DNA of 37,500 nucleotides from Dictyostelium firmibasis (GCA_036169595.1 CM069767.1:2337501-2375000), one strand, 5' to 3'. Numbered from the stretch's first letter, positions 15,968-28,881 are shown. Notes: generated by a model from the letters alone, not told the origin. Translations and numbers: made by a program.

Positions 15968-18900
15968 ATGATCAGGTTTATTATAATTTTTTTTTTTTTT
16001 ATATTATATTTAAAATACATTAGTGCAATATGTCCATTAAATTACTTTAAAAGTGATGGTAATTGTACAAGTAACGAAAAAGGACTTTCATCATTAAAAA
16101 TTATTTATGTATGTTTTATTTGAAAATAATTATTAAAAACCTGTTGTTAAAAAAAATTAAAAATTTTAAAAAAAAATATTTATTGTTAATTATTATAATT
16201 AAATAAAAAATATTTTTTTATTTTATTCATTTTTATTTTTATTTTATTAATTTTTTTTTATATTTTATTTTATTTTCATTTTTATTTTAAATGTCGAATC
16301 AATAAACAAAGTGCAATTTCAAAAATACAACATCAAATAAAAAATCAATTATAAGTATAGTGAAAAATCCAATTGAAGATTTTTCAAAGATTACATATCC
16401 AAAGAATGATGATAATCAAGTGCAATCATCATTTTTAAATTTTTTGCCAACATATCCAGAGAGTGATGAAGATACATGCAAAAAACAAATCACCAATATG
16501 AAGTTTTTATCAATATTTCAAACACAAACCATTAGTTTATTTCAAACTCAAAAAAGGTATCTATGTGACAATGATGTAATTAAATATGAGTTTTTTTATT
16601 TAGAAGGTCAATCACCATGTCAATATATTTCATACGATTACTATTATCCACCAATCTCTAAACTATATAACTATATGTGCCCAGAACATGATGAGGTAGA
16701 TGACTTTACAAATATATTTTCATTAATACCAAATAATAAATGTCCAACAAATCAAATCTATGGTCAATCAGTTGATTTAGGTTCAAAAATATCTTTTCCT
16801 GATACTTGTTCCCAAATTTGTCAACATGGGAATTGTATAAATTCAAAATGTGAATGTTATTCAAATTGGACTGGTGAAACTTGTAATTTAAAATGTAATA
16901 TATAAACATACATGCATTTATTATATAAATGATACTTTAATACATAAACAATATACTAAAATAATGATTTTATTTTAATTTAGCATGTGAAATCGATAAT
17001 GATTGTTTAGAAATACCAAATAACTATTGCTCAAATAATACATGTAAATGCAAACCAGGATTTATAGAAAGCAATGGTATTTGTATTGATGAAAATGAAT
17101 GTTTAACAAAGAAACCATGTGAATCGAAATATTCAACATGTGTAAACACCATTGGTTCTTTTAAATGTAATTGTAATCAAGGATTTATGAAATACCAATC
17201 AATTGATTCAACGATATGTTTAAATGTTACAACAAATAATAATCAACAACAAAATGATACTTTTATTTGTAATAAAGAGAGTGGTGCTTGTGATTGCAAA
17301 AATGGTTTTAAATTTTCAAACTCAAATTGTATTGATATTGATGAATGTTTACTAATGAAATCCTCAGCCTCAACACCAACAAACTCAACAACACCAACAA
17401 TAACCATTCCAGAATGCCCAAACAATAGTATTTGTGAGAATTTATATGGGTCTTATAAATGTAAATGTGAAAGCGATTACATTTATTATAATGCTAGTTG
17501 TATTAAATTCCCTTTGTTTTCAAATATAAAATTAAGTTCAACAATTAAAGGATTATTGTCAATGAATATTGAAAACTCGAATTTAGATTTTACAAATATA
17601 TTTAAATCTGTAATAATTGGTGACGGTAGTAGTGGAGTGGCTAAATGTAATAACATGACATATCAATTTAATCAATCAAATAGTTCCATTACATGTATTT
17701 TAGAATCTGGTATAAATTATAATGGTTTATCATTATCAATTCAACTATTTGATGATACGAGGAAAAAGATTGTGGATAAACTTTCTATACCATATATAAA
17801 ATCAATTGAAAAGGCGCCAACATCTGGTGGTATTATTAAATTGAATGTGCAATATTATAAGAATTTCACACAATCCGATAGTGTATTAATATCGCTCAAT
17901 AATAAAATAGTACCAATTAAATCAATCAAAAAGAATATATTTTCAGTTCAAATTGAGCGAGGATCAGGCTCAAATTTACCAATGTCATTAATTGTCAATG
18001 ATGAACTATCAACTGATTCTCAATTATTCCAATATCAAGAACCATTCATTGAAAATTATACAACTGTTGGTTTTAAAATGGGTGGTTTCATTACAATCTA
18101 TGGAAATAACTTTGGAAATGATTCATCAAAAATATCAGTTGTACTTAAAGATAAACAAGATAGAAAACCAATTGAATGCTTAGAATTAGAGTTATTAAAA
18201 ATCGATACAACTATTAAGTGTTTATTACCACCATCTTTAATCAATGACACCAATTCAACAACATCAAGTGATATGGTTGATATTGATGAAATTGATCTTG
18301 AAAAACTAATTTGGGTGACTGTAGATAATGTAGTTTCTAAGGATTTGATATTTTTTTATTATGATCTAGATGATAAATATTATAATTGTGATCCAGTAAC
18401 AACTTGTAATAATCATGGTCAATGTCAATTTGGCCAATGTATTTGTAATCAAGGTTGGTCAGGTCCAGAATGCAATGTCCCAGTGTTATTAAACCCATCA
18501 GATAGTGAACAACCAAAAAAACCTTTGATTCAAGATTTTAATGCCAATGACCCTTTACAAAAAATTAAAACCGATAATGGTACTATCTTTTTATTTGGTA
18601 TAAAAAATTTGATAGAGTATTCATATGATGGTGAAATTGTTGAAAAGATTGATTTAGCGATTCAAGCTGATTGGAAAGTTGGTGATACAATTATTGACCC
18701 TAATTTTGGTATAATTAAAAACTATACAAGCACATTATTCAACTATGCAAAGATTACTCTAATTTTTGTTGAACCAATATCATTAAGAAATCAAAGTAAT
18801 AATGAAAACTTTAATATCTTTAATTCAAAATATTTACCTTTGGAGTATGGAAGCGTTAGATTATTAATAAATATTAATAATTGGCCATTCCAAGAACGTA

Positions 18901-19571
18901 CAAATTATTTAGATGTTGTTATGGAGAGTACAAATATTATTAAGGATAAATCAAGACCATTATGTCGTACAACTTCATTTACAAGATTTAGTCAAACACC
19001 ATGGGTATTTGAAAGAGATAAAAACAATACAAATACAAAAACAACTAATAATTATAATTATAATTATTTAAATTCAAAGAGTTTAAATTCAACTGAAATC
19101 ATTTGGTATTTAACTACAAATGATTATGTTTCGTTGTATGTCCAATTTATTAATAAGATAAAAATTGATGGCAACATTAGAACAATTAAAATTTTAAAGA
19201 AATCTATAACTCATGGAAATAGTACAGTCAATGTAATATTACGTATTCCATACTTTAATCAATCAATTTCATTCAATCCAACAGATTATAAAATCATTTC
19301 AAATGATCAACCATATATAAATAAAAATCTTACTTGTGTTGTACCACTTGAACCTTCAAATAATAACAAACTAATTCTTTCAGCAGTTGGCTTTTTAGTT
19401 GGTCTATTGGCATTGTTTACCGCTATCTCTTTATCTTGGTATATAATTAGAAAAAAGAAATTAAAAAAATTGAATAATCAAAAACAATCTACTGACCTTG
19501 AAAATTCAACAATTATTCCAACAACTACAACAACAACTGCAATTGAATCAATCTCAACAACACCTCAATAA
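15968..19571 (+). CDS. ComC-type EGF/IPT-domain type I membrane protein, three exons
   Basis: Exons: 15968-16108, 16312-16894, 16984-19571 (1103 aa). Exon 1 gives a signal peptide ('MIRFIIIFFFFILYLKYISA'). An EGF-like module 'CQHGNCINSKCECYSNWTG' lies near residue 214, followed by further EGF units, two of calcium-binding type ('DENECLTKK' and 'DIDECLLMK', the latter near residue 359). An IPT/TIG-like stretch ('GGFITIYGNNFGND') lies near 600-650, another EGF ('CNNHGQCQFGQCICNQGWSG') near 715, then a long beta-rich domain containing 'PWVFERD' typical of the Dictyostelium ComC/EGF family. One membrane helix (about 1039-1062) is followed by a basic stop-transfer 'IIRKKKLKK' and a Thr-rich cytoplasmic tail of about 40 residues. 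Many N-glycosylation sequons are present. It is probably a cell-surface adhesion or signalling protein of the aggregation-stage ComC family. The exon 2 acceptor (AAAG) is inferred from phase and the absence of other AGs. Confidence 0.82.
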
Positions 19572-19667
19572 TAATAATAATAATAATAAAAACAAAATTT
19601 ATTTATTTAATTTATATAATTAAAAAGGTTTCATTTTTTTTTTTATTTTATATTTTTGTCTATTTAT

Positions 19668-21427
19668 TTATTTTGATTTTAAATATTGATTAACTTTAAT
19701 TGGATTATGATTTAAAATTAATTTAACTAAAATATAAATATTTGCAATGAAAAACAATAGACCAGCTACCCAAATATTCCAAAAAGTTTGTAAACCTAAA
19801 AACTCTAAATTAAAAGCTGAATAAAACCATAAACCTTGTGAACCCATCCAAACTGCAAATAAAATAATGTATTGTAATAATCCTAAACTACTACTTGGTA
19901 TAACCAATGGAAGGATTGAATAATACCAAATGAAATATTGAACGGTACAAACTTTATTGAAGGCTACAAATGTAATTGTCTCTAATAATAAACAAAACTC
20001 TAAATCATTGAAATAAACCAATGTAATTGCTAACAACAATACAACTTGTGGTAAAAATGATGCTAATGCAACCACCATATTACTACCATTAACTTTACCA
20101 ATTAAATCACCAACAGTCTCAACGATTGGTGTATTTAAATAAATTTGATAAAAATAAACTGAAAAGTTATGTCTATTATCTGCTCTAATTACATGATATA
20201 AATATGTTTCAAATAAAAATATATATCCATATCTAAATTAATAAATTTTAAAAAAAAAAAAATATATTAATCATCATCACCATCATTATTATAATCTTAT
20301 TATTAATAAAACTATCAATATATATACATACATTAAATACATTATAAAAGTTAATGAAATAAATGTGAACGCAGAAATTAAGAAAAACTTTAATCTATTC
20401 TTATTGAAAAAGTTTTTTAAAATATTTTTAAAGTTATTATTGAGTGATGAATATTCAGATGGCTTTTTTGAGAAAAAGTTTTCATCAATGTATAAATACA
20501 TTGGAATTGAATAAATGATTGGATAAATCTTAAAATGTACTGAAAGTCCATAACTTTTTTTTTTGAAAAATAGTAATAATAATTATTTAATTAACTAATT
20601 AGTAAATATATATATATATTGATAATTGAGGAATAATACATACAAAATTGAAGCTAATGTTAAATTCTTTTTAGTTAAGAAATAAAAAGTTGCTAAAACC
20701 ATTGCACCAATAACAGATTCAGCATTACCTCTTGTTGATACATTGATTGAGAATGGATTTAATAGCCATGATGCTAAACAAATCAATAAGGTTCTTGATG
20801 TAATCTTTGGAAATCTTTCTAAAAGAATACCTTTTAAAAGATATGCAATAATCATATCACAAATAACAAATAATAATTTACCAAACGCTGGATGAATTAA
20901 AATATTTGGTACTAATAAATATGCTCTAATATTATTTATAAAATTATTATTTCATTATTAATAATCTATATATTTATCATGATGTTGACACTATGGTATA
21001 TATAAATATATACTACTAATTATTATTTGAAACCTACAATAATGGTGTATATCTATATGTTGATCTGTCATATGGTGATAAACCATTTACTACTGCTCTT
21101 GATGCATCTGTATAAACTACATAATCAATATCTGTATATTTTACCAACACTTTTATAGTTTTTTTTATTTTTTTTAAAAAAAAAAAAAATCAATTATTAA
21201 TATTCTTTTTTTTCTCTCAAATATAAAAATATTTTATTTTAGAAATATATTTTTGTTGTGTAGGATATCATACTATTAGCATCTTGCCATTCAGCAAACA
21301 CAATTAAAACTAATCTAATCACTAAACCAACAATAAATATTAATTTTGTTAAATTAAATCCTTTAAATATGAAATCATATTTATTATTGGCTTCATTGGA
21401 AACAACTGTTTTATTAATTCTTGTCAT
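19668..21427 (-). CDS. pigM: GPI mannosyltransferase 1 (PIG-M), five exons
   Basis: PIG-M adds the first mannose, from dolichol-phosphate mannose, to GlcN-phosphatidylinositol in the ER lumen. Exons: 21427-21274, 21149-21038, 20925-20644, 20553-20332, 20232-19668; all five join in phase to 444 aa, close to the family length of about 420. The catalytic DXD motif is in '[18 protein letters not shown]' (Asp58 and Asp60), just after the first membrane helix and formed only after splicing exons 1 and 2. Other family marks are '[10 protein letters not shown]', '[16 protein letters not shown]', '[14 protein letters not shown]', '[17 protein letters not shown]' and '[20 protein letters not shown]'. 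Multiple hydrophobic helices run throughout. I start at 21427 because the in-frame extension upstream passes through an A-run Lys stretch with no family match. The partner subunit (PIG-X/Pbn1) is not in the window. Confidence 0.93.
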
Positions 21428-21657
21428 TGTGTTGTTTTTTTTTTTTTTTTTTTTTTTTTTTGATGACTTCAATTTATTTAAAAACAAAATGAAAAAAATT
21501 AAAATTAACACTTCGTTCCGCAAATTGAAAAAATTGAAAAAAAAATTAAAAAAAAAATAAAATTTTAATATGTAATTTAACTAAATTTTTAAATCAACTA
21601 TTAGCTGTTAAAAACTTTATTTTTATTATCTGTTTTTTATTTATTATTAAAAAAAAT

Positions 21658-22161
21658 ATGAGTTCTAAACCAACCAGAATGACAAAAGATAGAATTGAGA
21701 AAATGAGTAAAAATGAAAGGCTAAAAGCTGCTGTGGAAGAGTATCTTCAAAACCAAGGCGCCAAAACACAAAAGGAAACAGGAAAGAAATTTAGATTGAA
21801 AGAATATGAAATTTCCAGGTACATCAATAAAGGGCCAAATGGAAAACAAAACATATTACTTTTAAAAGATCAAGAGGCCAGCTTAATAAAAGATTTGGAG
21901 CAACTTATAGATCAAAATATTGCAGTGACCAAAGTTATGGTAAAAAATATGGTAATTCAATTATACAAAGACAGAACCGGTATAATAAAAGAAAATATTT
22001 CAGATGACTGGTGCAAAAAGTTCAGAAAGAGAAATCCTTGTGTCAAATTGAAGAGCGTTAATTTCCAAGACGAGGTAAGGTTAAAAGCTGAAAAGAATTT
22101 GGACAAGGTGGCATTTCGGAACAGGGAGTTGAAAAGCTTCCAGAAATTTCTGATCAATTGA
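21658..22161 (+). pseudogene. N-terminal half of pogo-like transposase (HTH Psq + CENP-B type)
   Basis: The 167-residue frame begins with a Psq-like helix-turn-helix ('KNERLKAAVEEYLQN...KKFRLKEYEISRYINKG', about 20-58) and continues with a CENP-B/Tc5-type helix-turn-helix (about 65-132, ending in 'ISDDWCKKFRKRNPCVKLK'). This is the usual N-terminal architecture of pogo/Tigger transposases. The frame then ends before any DDE catalytic domain; near 22100-22150 the better continuation seems to shift to another frame, so the gene is decayed as well as interrupted. It could in principle be expressed as a stand-alone DNA-binding protein, as happened with CENP-B, but nothing here shows that. Confidence 0.65.
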
Positions 22162-22191
22162 AGAAATCTAGAATTTGAATGAAGTAACAGT

Positions 22192-22352
22192 ATGGGCAGA
22201 AATCTACAAATCTTCGGTATTGTATTTCCCCATTGGCTGCGGTTTTAACACTCTCAACCGTCTTACTGTCCATAATCCTTCTGGAGTTATCTTTAAACTT
22301 CTCCATTTCATTAGCCTTCTCTGCCAATTTTTTCTCGAGGTCTTTCACCATC
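22192..22352. repeat. 161-bp direct repeat, copy 1
   Basis: Matches 22817-22977 in the same orientation with about seven differences (about 96% identity). This copy lies at the element's left junction with the pogo-like fragment. Confidence 0.93.
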
Positions 22353-22816
22353 GACTCCAGATATTTTGCTACGCGAAGCGTCGATACACTTTTCATTGGA
22401 GATTAGTGCTCTAACTTCAGAGGTGAATTGTGGATGGACTGAAGCAATCAGCATCTCTTTGCAGATTTTGACCTTGTTCTCACAGTCCTTATTAAATTTC
22501 TCCTCTACTGTTTTACCATTGTAGTGAGGTGGACTGTAGACATTAATAAAGCTGTACACTCTATCAAGGTTTTTATCAGTTTCAAATGAACTGCTAATCT
22601 TTTGGGAGTTAGTGACAGCTTCAACCAGATCCATGATAATGACTGGGAGGTCACTCGCTCTCTCGGCCTCTTTGTGTGCCTTGTGCACTCTTCTTAATAT
22701 ACTTTTCAACTCTTCACCCTCCACCTCTTTGTCGTAGCAATCCAGGTGTGGTGCGGTTTTGTCGTTGGCACAACCATTTCTCAAGAATTCGCTAAGATTA
22801 GGCTTTATATTAAATA

Positions 22817-22977
22817 ATGGGCAGAAATCTACAAATCTTTGATATTGTATTTCTCCATTGGCTGCGGTTTTAACACTTTCAACCGTCTTACTGTCCATTA
22901 TTCTTCTGGAGTTATCTTTAAACTTCTCCATTTCATTAGCCTTCTCTGCCAATTTTCTCTCGAGGTCTTTCACCATC
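22817..22977. repeat. 161-bp direct repeat, copy 2
   Basis: The copy of 22192-22352 that lies within the main gag-like frame, coding for the coiled-coil region and the following 'RRIMDSKTVESVKTAANGEI'. Confidence 0.93.
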
Positions 22978-23141
22978 TTGGCTAGTTGACTAACTGTGAT
23001 AGCATCTGATGCTTCACTATCCGAATGAGTTTGGAATAACTCCGGATTCTCTACTATTTGAGAGTTATCAACTATTTTTGTAGGTGATGTTGTTGTTGTT
23101 GTTGTTGTTGTGTTCTTTGAATTATTTGCTTTTTTTGACAT

Positions 23142-23885
23142 ATTTTTTATAATAAGAAAATTAATTTAAAGACTAAAATTATTAATTAATATTTTATCTT
23201 AATTATTTTATTATTATTTTTTCAAAAGAATTAACATTTTATAACAACACTATACAACAATTAATAGGCTATCACATTTAAAGAATTTTTATTCATTGAG
23301 CAGATATATCCTTATATATTAATTTTTATTTTCTTTTTTTCAAAAAAATAAAAATAAATACATAGTCTCTTGCATCAATCTTTTTATTTTTCTTAATGCT
23401 GCACTATTGATATCACCAACTACCTATTATTCATCTTTTGTGAATATAGATATTGATGTATCTTTCCCTCTTTATAACTTTTTATCTCTCTTGTCAGAAA
23501 AAAAAAAAAAATAAAAAAGTGTTTGGGGGTTTCCCCTCTTTTATTCATTCCAAATATATATATAAAGAATCTGTATCTGTATATCCACTAGCTAACTCTA
23601 TACTATAATTATGGTCTTACAGTCTACATCCTAACATATATGGAAAAATTCAATTAAACCAGAAAATATTTTCAATGTTGATGAAAAGGGTGTCCTTTTC
23701 ACCAAATCAAAGCAAAGGGTACCTTATATTATTATAAACACATATATCGATTATTTTACTCTGACGATAAAAAAAAAAATGAAAAAAAAAAAATGAAAAA
23801 AAAAAAAAAATGGAAAAAAAAAAAAAAAAAAAAAAAAATTAAAATAAAAAAACAATTGGTCGTAAAAATTTTACAATGAATAACA
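23142..23885. other. non-coding region: element 5' end, DDE scrap and host promoter
   Basis: From left to right it holds the upstream region of the gag-like element (to about 23636), a short stretch of pogo-like DDE sequence (about 23640-23718), then A-runs forming the presumed promoter of the RNase P subunit gene. A GGGG-TTT-CCCC hairpin sits at 23526-23536. No complete gene was seen. Confidence 0.5.
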
Positions 23886-24971
<1,086 letters not shown>

Positions 24972-25317
24972 TAAAAAAACAAAACAGCATTTCGTTTGAA
25001 AAAATCTTAAAAGTTGGTGCCATCATCGCCAAATCTCAAAGTCAAAATTGAATTTTTTTATTTTTTTATATTTATTTTTTTTTTTTTTTATTTTAATTTA
25101 ATTTTTTTTGAATTAAAAATTTTTTTTTTTATAATTTTTTTTTAATTTTTTTTTAATTTTTTTTTTTTTTTTTTAATTTAAATTTTTTGTAACCATTTCA
25201 CCTTTTCCTTATAACCATACAAAAAAAAAAAAAAGAAAAAAAAAAAAAGTATTGTAATAATAAAATAATAAATAATAGAAATAAAAACTATTAATTTTTT
25301 AAAATTAAAAAAAAAAA
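24972..25317. other. AT-rich intergenic spacer
   Basis: Long T runs separated by AATT, then A runs directly before the BAR-SH3 gene. A small mixed-sequence island at 24985-25050 follows the previous stop. Nothing else seen. Confidence 0.6.
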
Positions 25318-26964
25318 ATGTCATCAAAAGAAAAAACATCTTGGGGTTCAATTAAAACAAATTTTGCAAGAACTAAACATAAGGTTTTAGCATCATTTGG
25401 TGCTGCAGAAACTACTGTTGATAGTAAAATTGTTACAGAAAAAGAAAAATTATTCACTCTTTTTAAATTAATGAAAAGATTAAATAAGAATGTTGATAAA
25501 TATGAAGCAACTTTAAAAGGTTCGTTTGTTTTTATTGTGTGTGGTGTTTTTGAAATTTTTTGTTAATTAATGTAATACTAATCTTTTTCTTTCTTACTTT
25601 CTCTCTTCTCTTCAATTTATTAATTTAATAGAAATTAACATTTTACAAAATGAGATTTCACATGATTTATTAGCATTGAACGAAAATGATCCAGCAATTA
25701 AAACCTATCAAGAAGTTGCAACTTCACTTGAACAAGAAAGAATTAGAATTGAAGAGATTTTGGAAAATTACTATCATGATCCACTAAGAATTTATTTGTC
25801 TCAATTCAGAGATATTAGATCTCGTCTTGAGGAGTTGGACCTTAGAAGATTAGATATGGATAGATATTATAGAGATTACAACATTAAAGCAAATAAAGGT
25901 AAAGATGCATCAAGTTTACAAAAGGTATGTTTTTTAAAGAAAAAATTTATTATTTTTTTTTTTCAAAAGCAGAAATTTTATTTACCAATTGTTTTACTAC
26001 ATTTTTTTTTTTAAAAAAAAAAAAAAAAAAGACCGAGAATAAACATACAAAAACAAAAGAAGCATACCAAGAATTAAGTGATGAAATTATGAGAGATATG
26101 TATGCATTATTCGATGATAGAAAATTAGCATTTGATCCAGCATTTGCATGTTTTATAAATAGAAATAATGAATACTTTGCAAGAGCAGCATCAGAATATC
26201 AAGGTGCATTGGGATGTGTTCAAAACATCAATGAATTAGAGGCAGTAAATCATCCTCAAGCAATCACACCAGTGGAGTCTAGTTCAATGAGTAGAAATGT
26301 TAGATCATCAACAGTATTCACAAGTCCAAAGGATTATAGTAGTAATGGTAGTAGCACAGGTAGTACTCCAACTCAAAGACCAAGAGCCTCAACAATTGCA
26401 ACCACATCACCACCATCTTCATATGATAATTCGCCTTATCAAAATACAACAACAACAACAACAACAACAACCACTTCAAATGTTAATTTATCGAAACCAA
26501 GCTATGGAACACCATCACCACAACAACAATACACATCACCACATCAACAACATTATCCACCACAACAACAACAACCAACACATGATGAAGTTCCATACTC
26601 TTCACCACACCAACAACAACAACCATCCATCAATTTACATAAATCACCAGTCAACACTTCACCGGTGAATTCAGGTGGATCAGGACGTCCATTACCAACA
26701 CCAGCACCTTCATCGAACGCTGCCTTGAACAAACCTAGATCGACAACCATGGCAAGTGGCCGTCCATTGCCAACACCAGCACCAGCACCAGCACCAACCA
26801 CTAAACGTGTCCAAGCTCTTTATGATTTCCAAGGTCAAGATTCAAGTGAGTTATCTTTTAGAAAAGGTGATATGATTACAGTTTTCAAACAAAACGGTGA
26901 ATGGTACGAAGCCGAACTTAATGGCGTTAAAGGTTTAGCCCCATGTAATTATACAAGTGGTTAA
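25318..26964 (+). CDS. BAR-SH3 protein, amphiphysin/Rvs167 type, three exons
   Basis: Exons: 25318-25519, 25632-25924, 26032-26964 (475 aa). Residues about 1-240 are a helical, charged BAR-type domain ('EKEKLFTLFKLMKRLNKNVD', 'IRSRLEELDLRRLDMDRYYR', 'YQELSDEIMRDMYALFDDRK', 'FFARAASEYQGAL'-like end), expected to dimerise and sense or make curved membrane during endocytosis. A Pro/Gln/Thr/Ser-rich linker (about 255-420) contains polyThr and two near-identical 'SGRPLPTPAPS/A' motifs. The C-terminal SH3 domain (about 421-475) shows 'ALYDFQGQDSSELSFRKGD', 'GEWYEAELNG' and 'GLAPCNYT', ending right after the domain. The N-BAR/linker/SH3 order is that of Rvs167/Hob1 and amphiphysin. The third exon's acceptor lies in an A run, so its position is fixed by phase and by the continuous helix rather than by a strong signal. 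Confidence 0.9.
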
Positions 26965-27158
26965 AAAAAAAAAAGACTCTATTTCCTTGAACCAAAAAAT
27001 TTAGAAAAAAAAAAAAAAAAAAACAATTTTAGTATATATTTATATTTTTTATAAAGAAAAAAAAAAAAGAAAAAAAAATGTATTAATAAATATTTGTTAA
27101 AATCTATTTATTTTAGTTATTTTTTTAATTCTACAATTTTTATTATATTTTTATTTTA

Positions 27159-28145
27159 TTAATTTTTATTTTCTTGATTTTCTTTTAACCAATCTCTTGG
27201 TTTTAAATAAGTTAATAAATTTGCTTCAGGAGTATTTTCTTCTGGTTTATAGTTATATTTCCATTTACAGACTGCTGGGAGTGACATAAGGATTGATTCG
27301 GTACGACCTTCGGAGAGAATACCAAATTTGGTACCACGATCAAAGAGGAGATTGAATTCGACATAACGAGAACGACGATAAAGTTGATATTCTCTTTGAA
27401 CTTTATCATAGGAGAGAGAACTATTATTAACGAGGAAAGGTTTGTATAGATCGATGAATGATAAACCCAATTGATAGATAAATTTCCAAGTCTTTGCTTT
27501 ATCGGATTTAAGATGATCGAAAAATAAACCACCTACACCACGAGTTTCACCTCTATGTGGAAGGAAGAAATAATTATCACATTCTGCTTTACCCAATGCA
27601 TAGGAGGTTTTGTTCTCATCTTGACCAAATTCATCACAAACTCTCTTCAAAGTTGAATGAAATTCAACGACTTGATCAAATTTTGGATATACTGGAGTTA
27701 AATCAACACCACCACCAAACCACCAAACATCACCAGCTTCAAAGTATCTAACGTTCATATGAATCGTTGGCACATTTGGATTGTAAGGATGAATTACTAA
27801 ACTTACACCAGTGGCAATGTATTTAGTATCTGGTGAAATTTTGAATTGAGTTGCTGCTGCTGATGGTAAATTACTACCAACAATATAGGAGAAATTTACA
27901 CCACCCTTTTCAATTTTATCGCTCTTTTCCAAATCTTTTTCAACTAAATAAAATCCTTCCTCCTCTTTACCTTCCCAAACTCTACTAATACCACCACCAC
28001 TACCTTTACTATAGTCCCATTTATCCTCACTATATTGTTGACCACCTGTTGTTGAAATTAAAAATTTACAAATTTCATCTTGAATAAACTTAAGTCCATT
28101 TTTAATTTCTTCTTCAGTTGGAATTGGTTCAGTTGTTGATGTCAT
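27159..28145 (-). CDS. cpox: coproporphyrinogen III oxidase (oxygen-dependent)
   Basis: Single exon, 328 aa. The enzyme oxidatively decarboxylates coproporphyrinogen III to protoporphyrinogen IX. Family motifs are 'GGGISRVWEGK', 'TIHMNVRYFEAGDVWWFGGG' followed by 'VDLTPVYP' (substrate-binding core), 'YFFLPHRGETRGVGGLFFDH', and the signature 'RYVEFNLLFDRGTKFGILSE' with 'ESILMSLP'. The N-terminus 'MTSTTEPIPTEEEIKNGLKF' is acidic and lacks an amphipathic basic helix, so I expect a cytosolic enzyme, as in yeast Hem13, rather than an intermembrane-space one. The start lies divergent from ferrochelatase 736 bp away. Confidence 0.96.
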   Translation of the reverse strand: MTSTTEPIPTEEEIKNGLKFIQDEICKFLISTTGGQQYSEDKWDYSKGSGGGISRVWEGKEEEGFYLVEKDLEKSDKIEKGGVNFSYIVGSNLPSAAATQFKISPDTKYIATGVSLVIHPYNPNVPTIHMNVRYFEAGDVWWFGGGVDLTPVYPKFDQVVEFHSTLKRVCDEFGQDENKTSYALGKAECDNYFFLPHRGETRGVGGLFFDHLKSDKAKTWKFIYQLGLSFIDLYKPFLVNNSSLSYDKVQREYQLYRRSRYVEFNLLFDRGTKFGILSEGRTESILMSLPAVCKWKYNYKPEENTPEANLLTYLKPRDWLKENQENKN

Positions 28146-28582
28146 TTTAATAATATATAAAAAGTTTTTTTTTTTTTTTTTTTTTTTTTATTAATTATTT
28201 AATTAATTGATTAAAAAATAAAATATGATTACGTTATATTGATTTATTGGAAAAAAAAATGAAAAAAAAAAGGGTTGAATATTAAAATAATTAAATTGAA
28301 TTATTTTTTGATGATGTTATATACCAAAAATAAAAAAATTGAATTTTTTTTTTTTTTATTTTATATTTTTTTTAATTTGGTGATGTTTTTGTCAAAAAAA
28401 AAAAAAATAAAAATAAAAAGAAAAAAAAATAAAAAAAATAAAAAAAAATGAAATTTTATAAAAAAAAGTAAAATATTTTTTTATATTTTCGTTCAATCCA
28501 AAGGGGTAAGAATCAATTGAAAATTCAAATACAAATATCAAGAAAAAATAAAAATTTCTCTCTTTAACACAAAGATTTTTTT

Positions 28583-28629
<47 letters not shown>

Positions 28630-28731
28630 TGCGTATCAACATTTTGACCTTAACCTTACAAAATAAAAAAAAATAAAATAAAAAAAAATCTAATTTCTTC
28701 CAACCAAAACGAAAAAAAAAAATTAAAAAAA

Positions 28732-28775
<44 letters not shown>

Positions 28776-28881
28776 CACATTCGTCTGCAATTCATCTCAA
28801 AAATAAAAAAAAATATAAATTTTTCAAAAAACCTATCAATATAGTGGGAAAAAAAAAAAAAAAAAAAAAACTCATAAAATT
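28146..28881. promoter_or_regulatory. shared divergent promoter region of cpox and ferrochelatase
   Basis: Almost pure A/T runs, with a few mixed islands that could hold regulatory sites: 'cgttcaatccaaaggggtaag' around 28488-28508 (cut to its core), 'tcattgcgtatcaaca' near 28625, 'ttgaccttaaccttac' near 28643, and 'cacattcgtctgcaattc' near 28776. Which islands matter is not visible from sequence. No other gene fits here. Confidence 0.45.

Larger units (their letters stand above)
22190..23640 (-). mobile_element. broken gag-like retroelement fragment (possibly DIRS-1 type)
   Basis: A fossil element inserted in the pogo-like transposase gene. Its main open frame (23141 down to about 22380, minus strand) starts with a Thr-rich segment, then a predicted coiled coil ('KMVKDLERKLAEKANEMEKF') and a helical domain, with no enzyme motif; this suits a gag-like first gene. 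Base composition and codon use are far less AT-biased than the host. About 500 bp of non-coding sequence precedes it (23142-23640) and may be its 5' terminal region. Only the 5' part is present; integrase/recombinase and reverse transcriptase regions are absent, so it is broken. A 161-bp segment is present twice. The family is uncertain: DIRS-1 is my first guess because of its abundance in this genome, but I cannot confirm it. Confidence 0.45.
21650..23730 (+). mobile_element. pogo/Tigger-like DNA transposon remnant, interrupted by another element
   Basis: Two parts of one transposase type lie in the same orientation: an N-terminal DNA-binding half at 21658-22161, and at about 23640-23718 a stretch reading 'KPENIFNVDEKGVLFTKSKQ', which looks like the first catalytic-Asp block of a pogo-family DDE domain. 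The roughly 1.4 kb between them is occupied by a gag-like element in the opposite orientation, so a nested insertion is the simplest reading. After 'KQRVP' the match stops, so the rest of the DDE domain and the right end are missing. I see no convincing terminal inverted repeats. The base composition is clearly GC-richer than the host genes around it. Confidence 0.6.

Noticed and set aside
22154-22396. Separate small gene with coiled coil on the minus strand
   Set aside because: It is the second copy of a 161-bp repeat from the gag-like element, plus flanking sequence.
26297-26801. Gln/His-rich and Gly/Cys-rich frames over the BAR-SH3 linker
   Set aside because: Alternative frames of the CAA/CCA/ACA-rich linker; the BAR-SH3 frame is continuous here.
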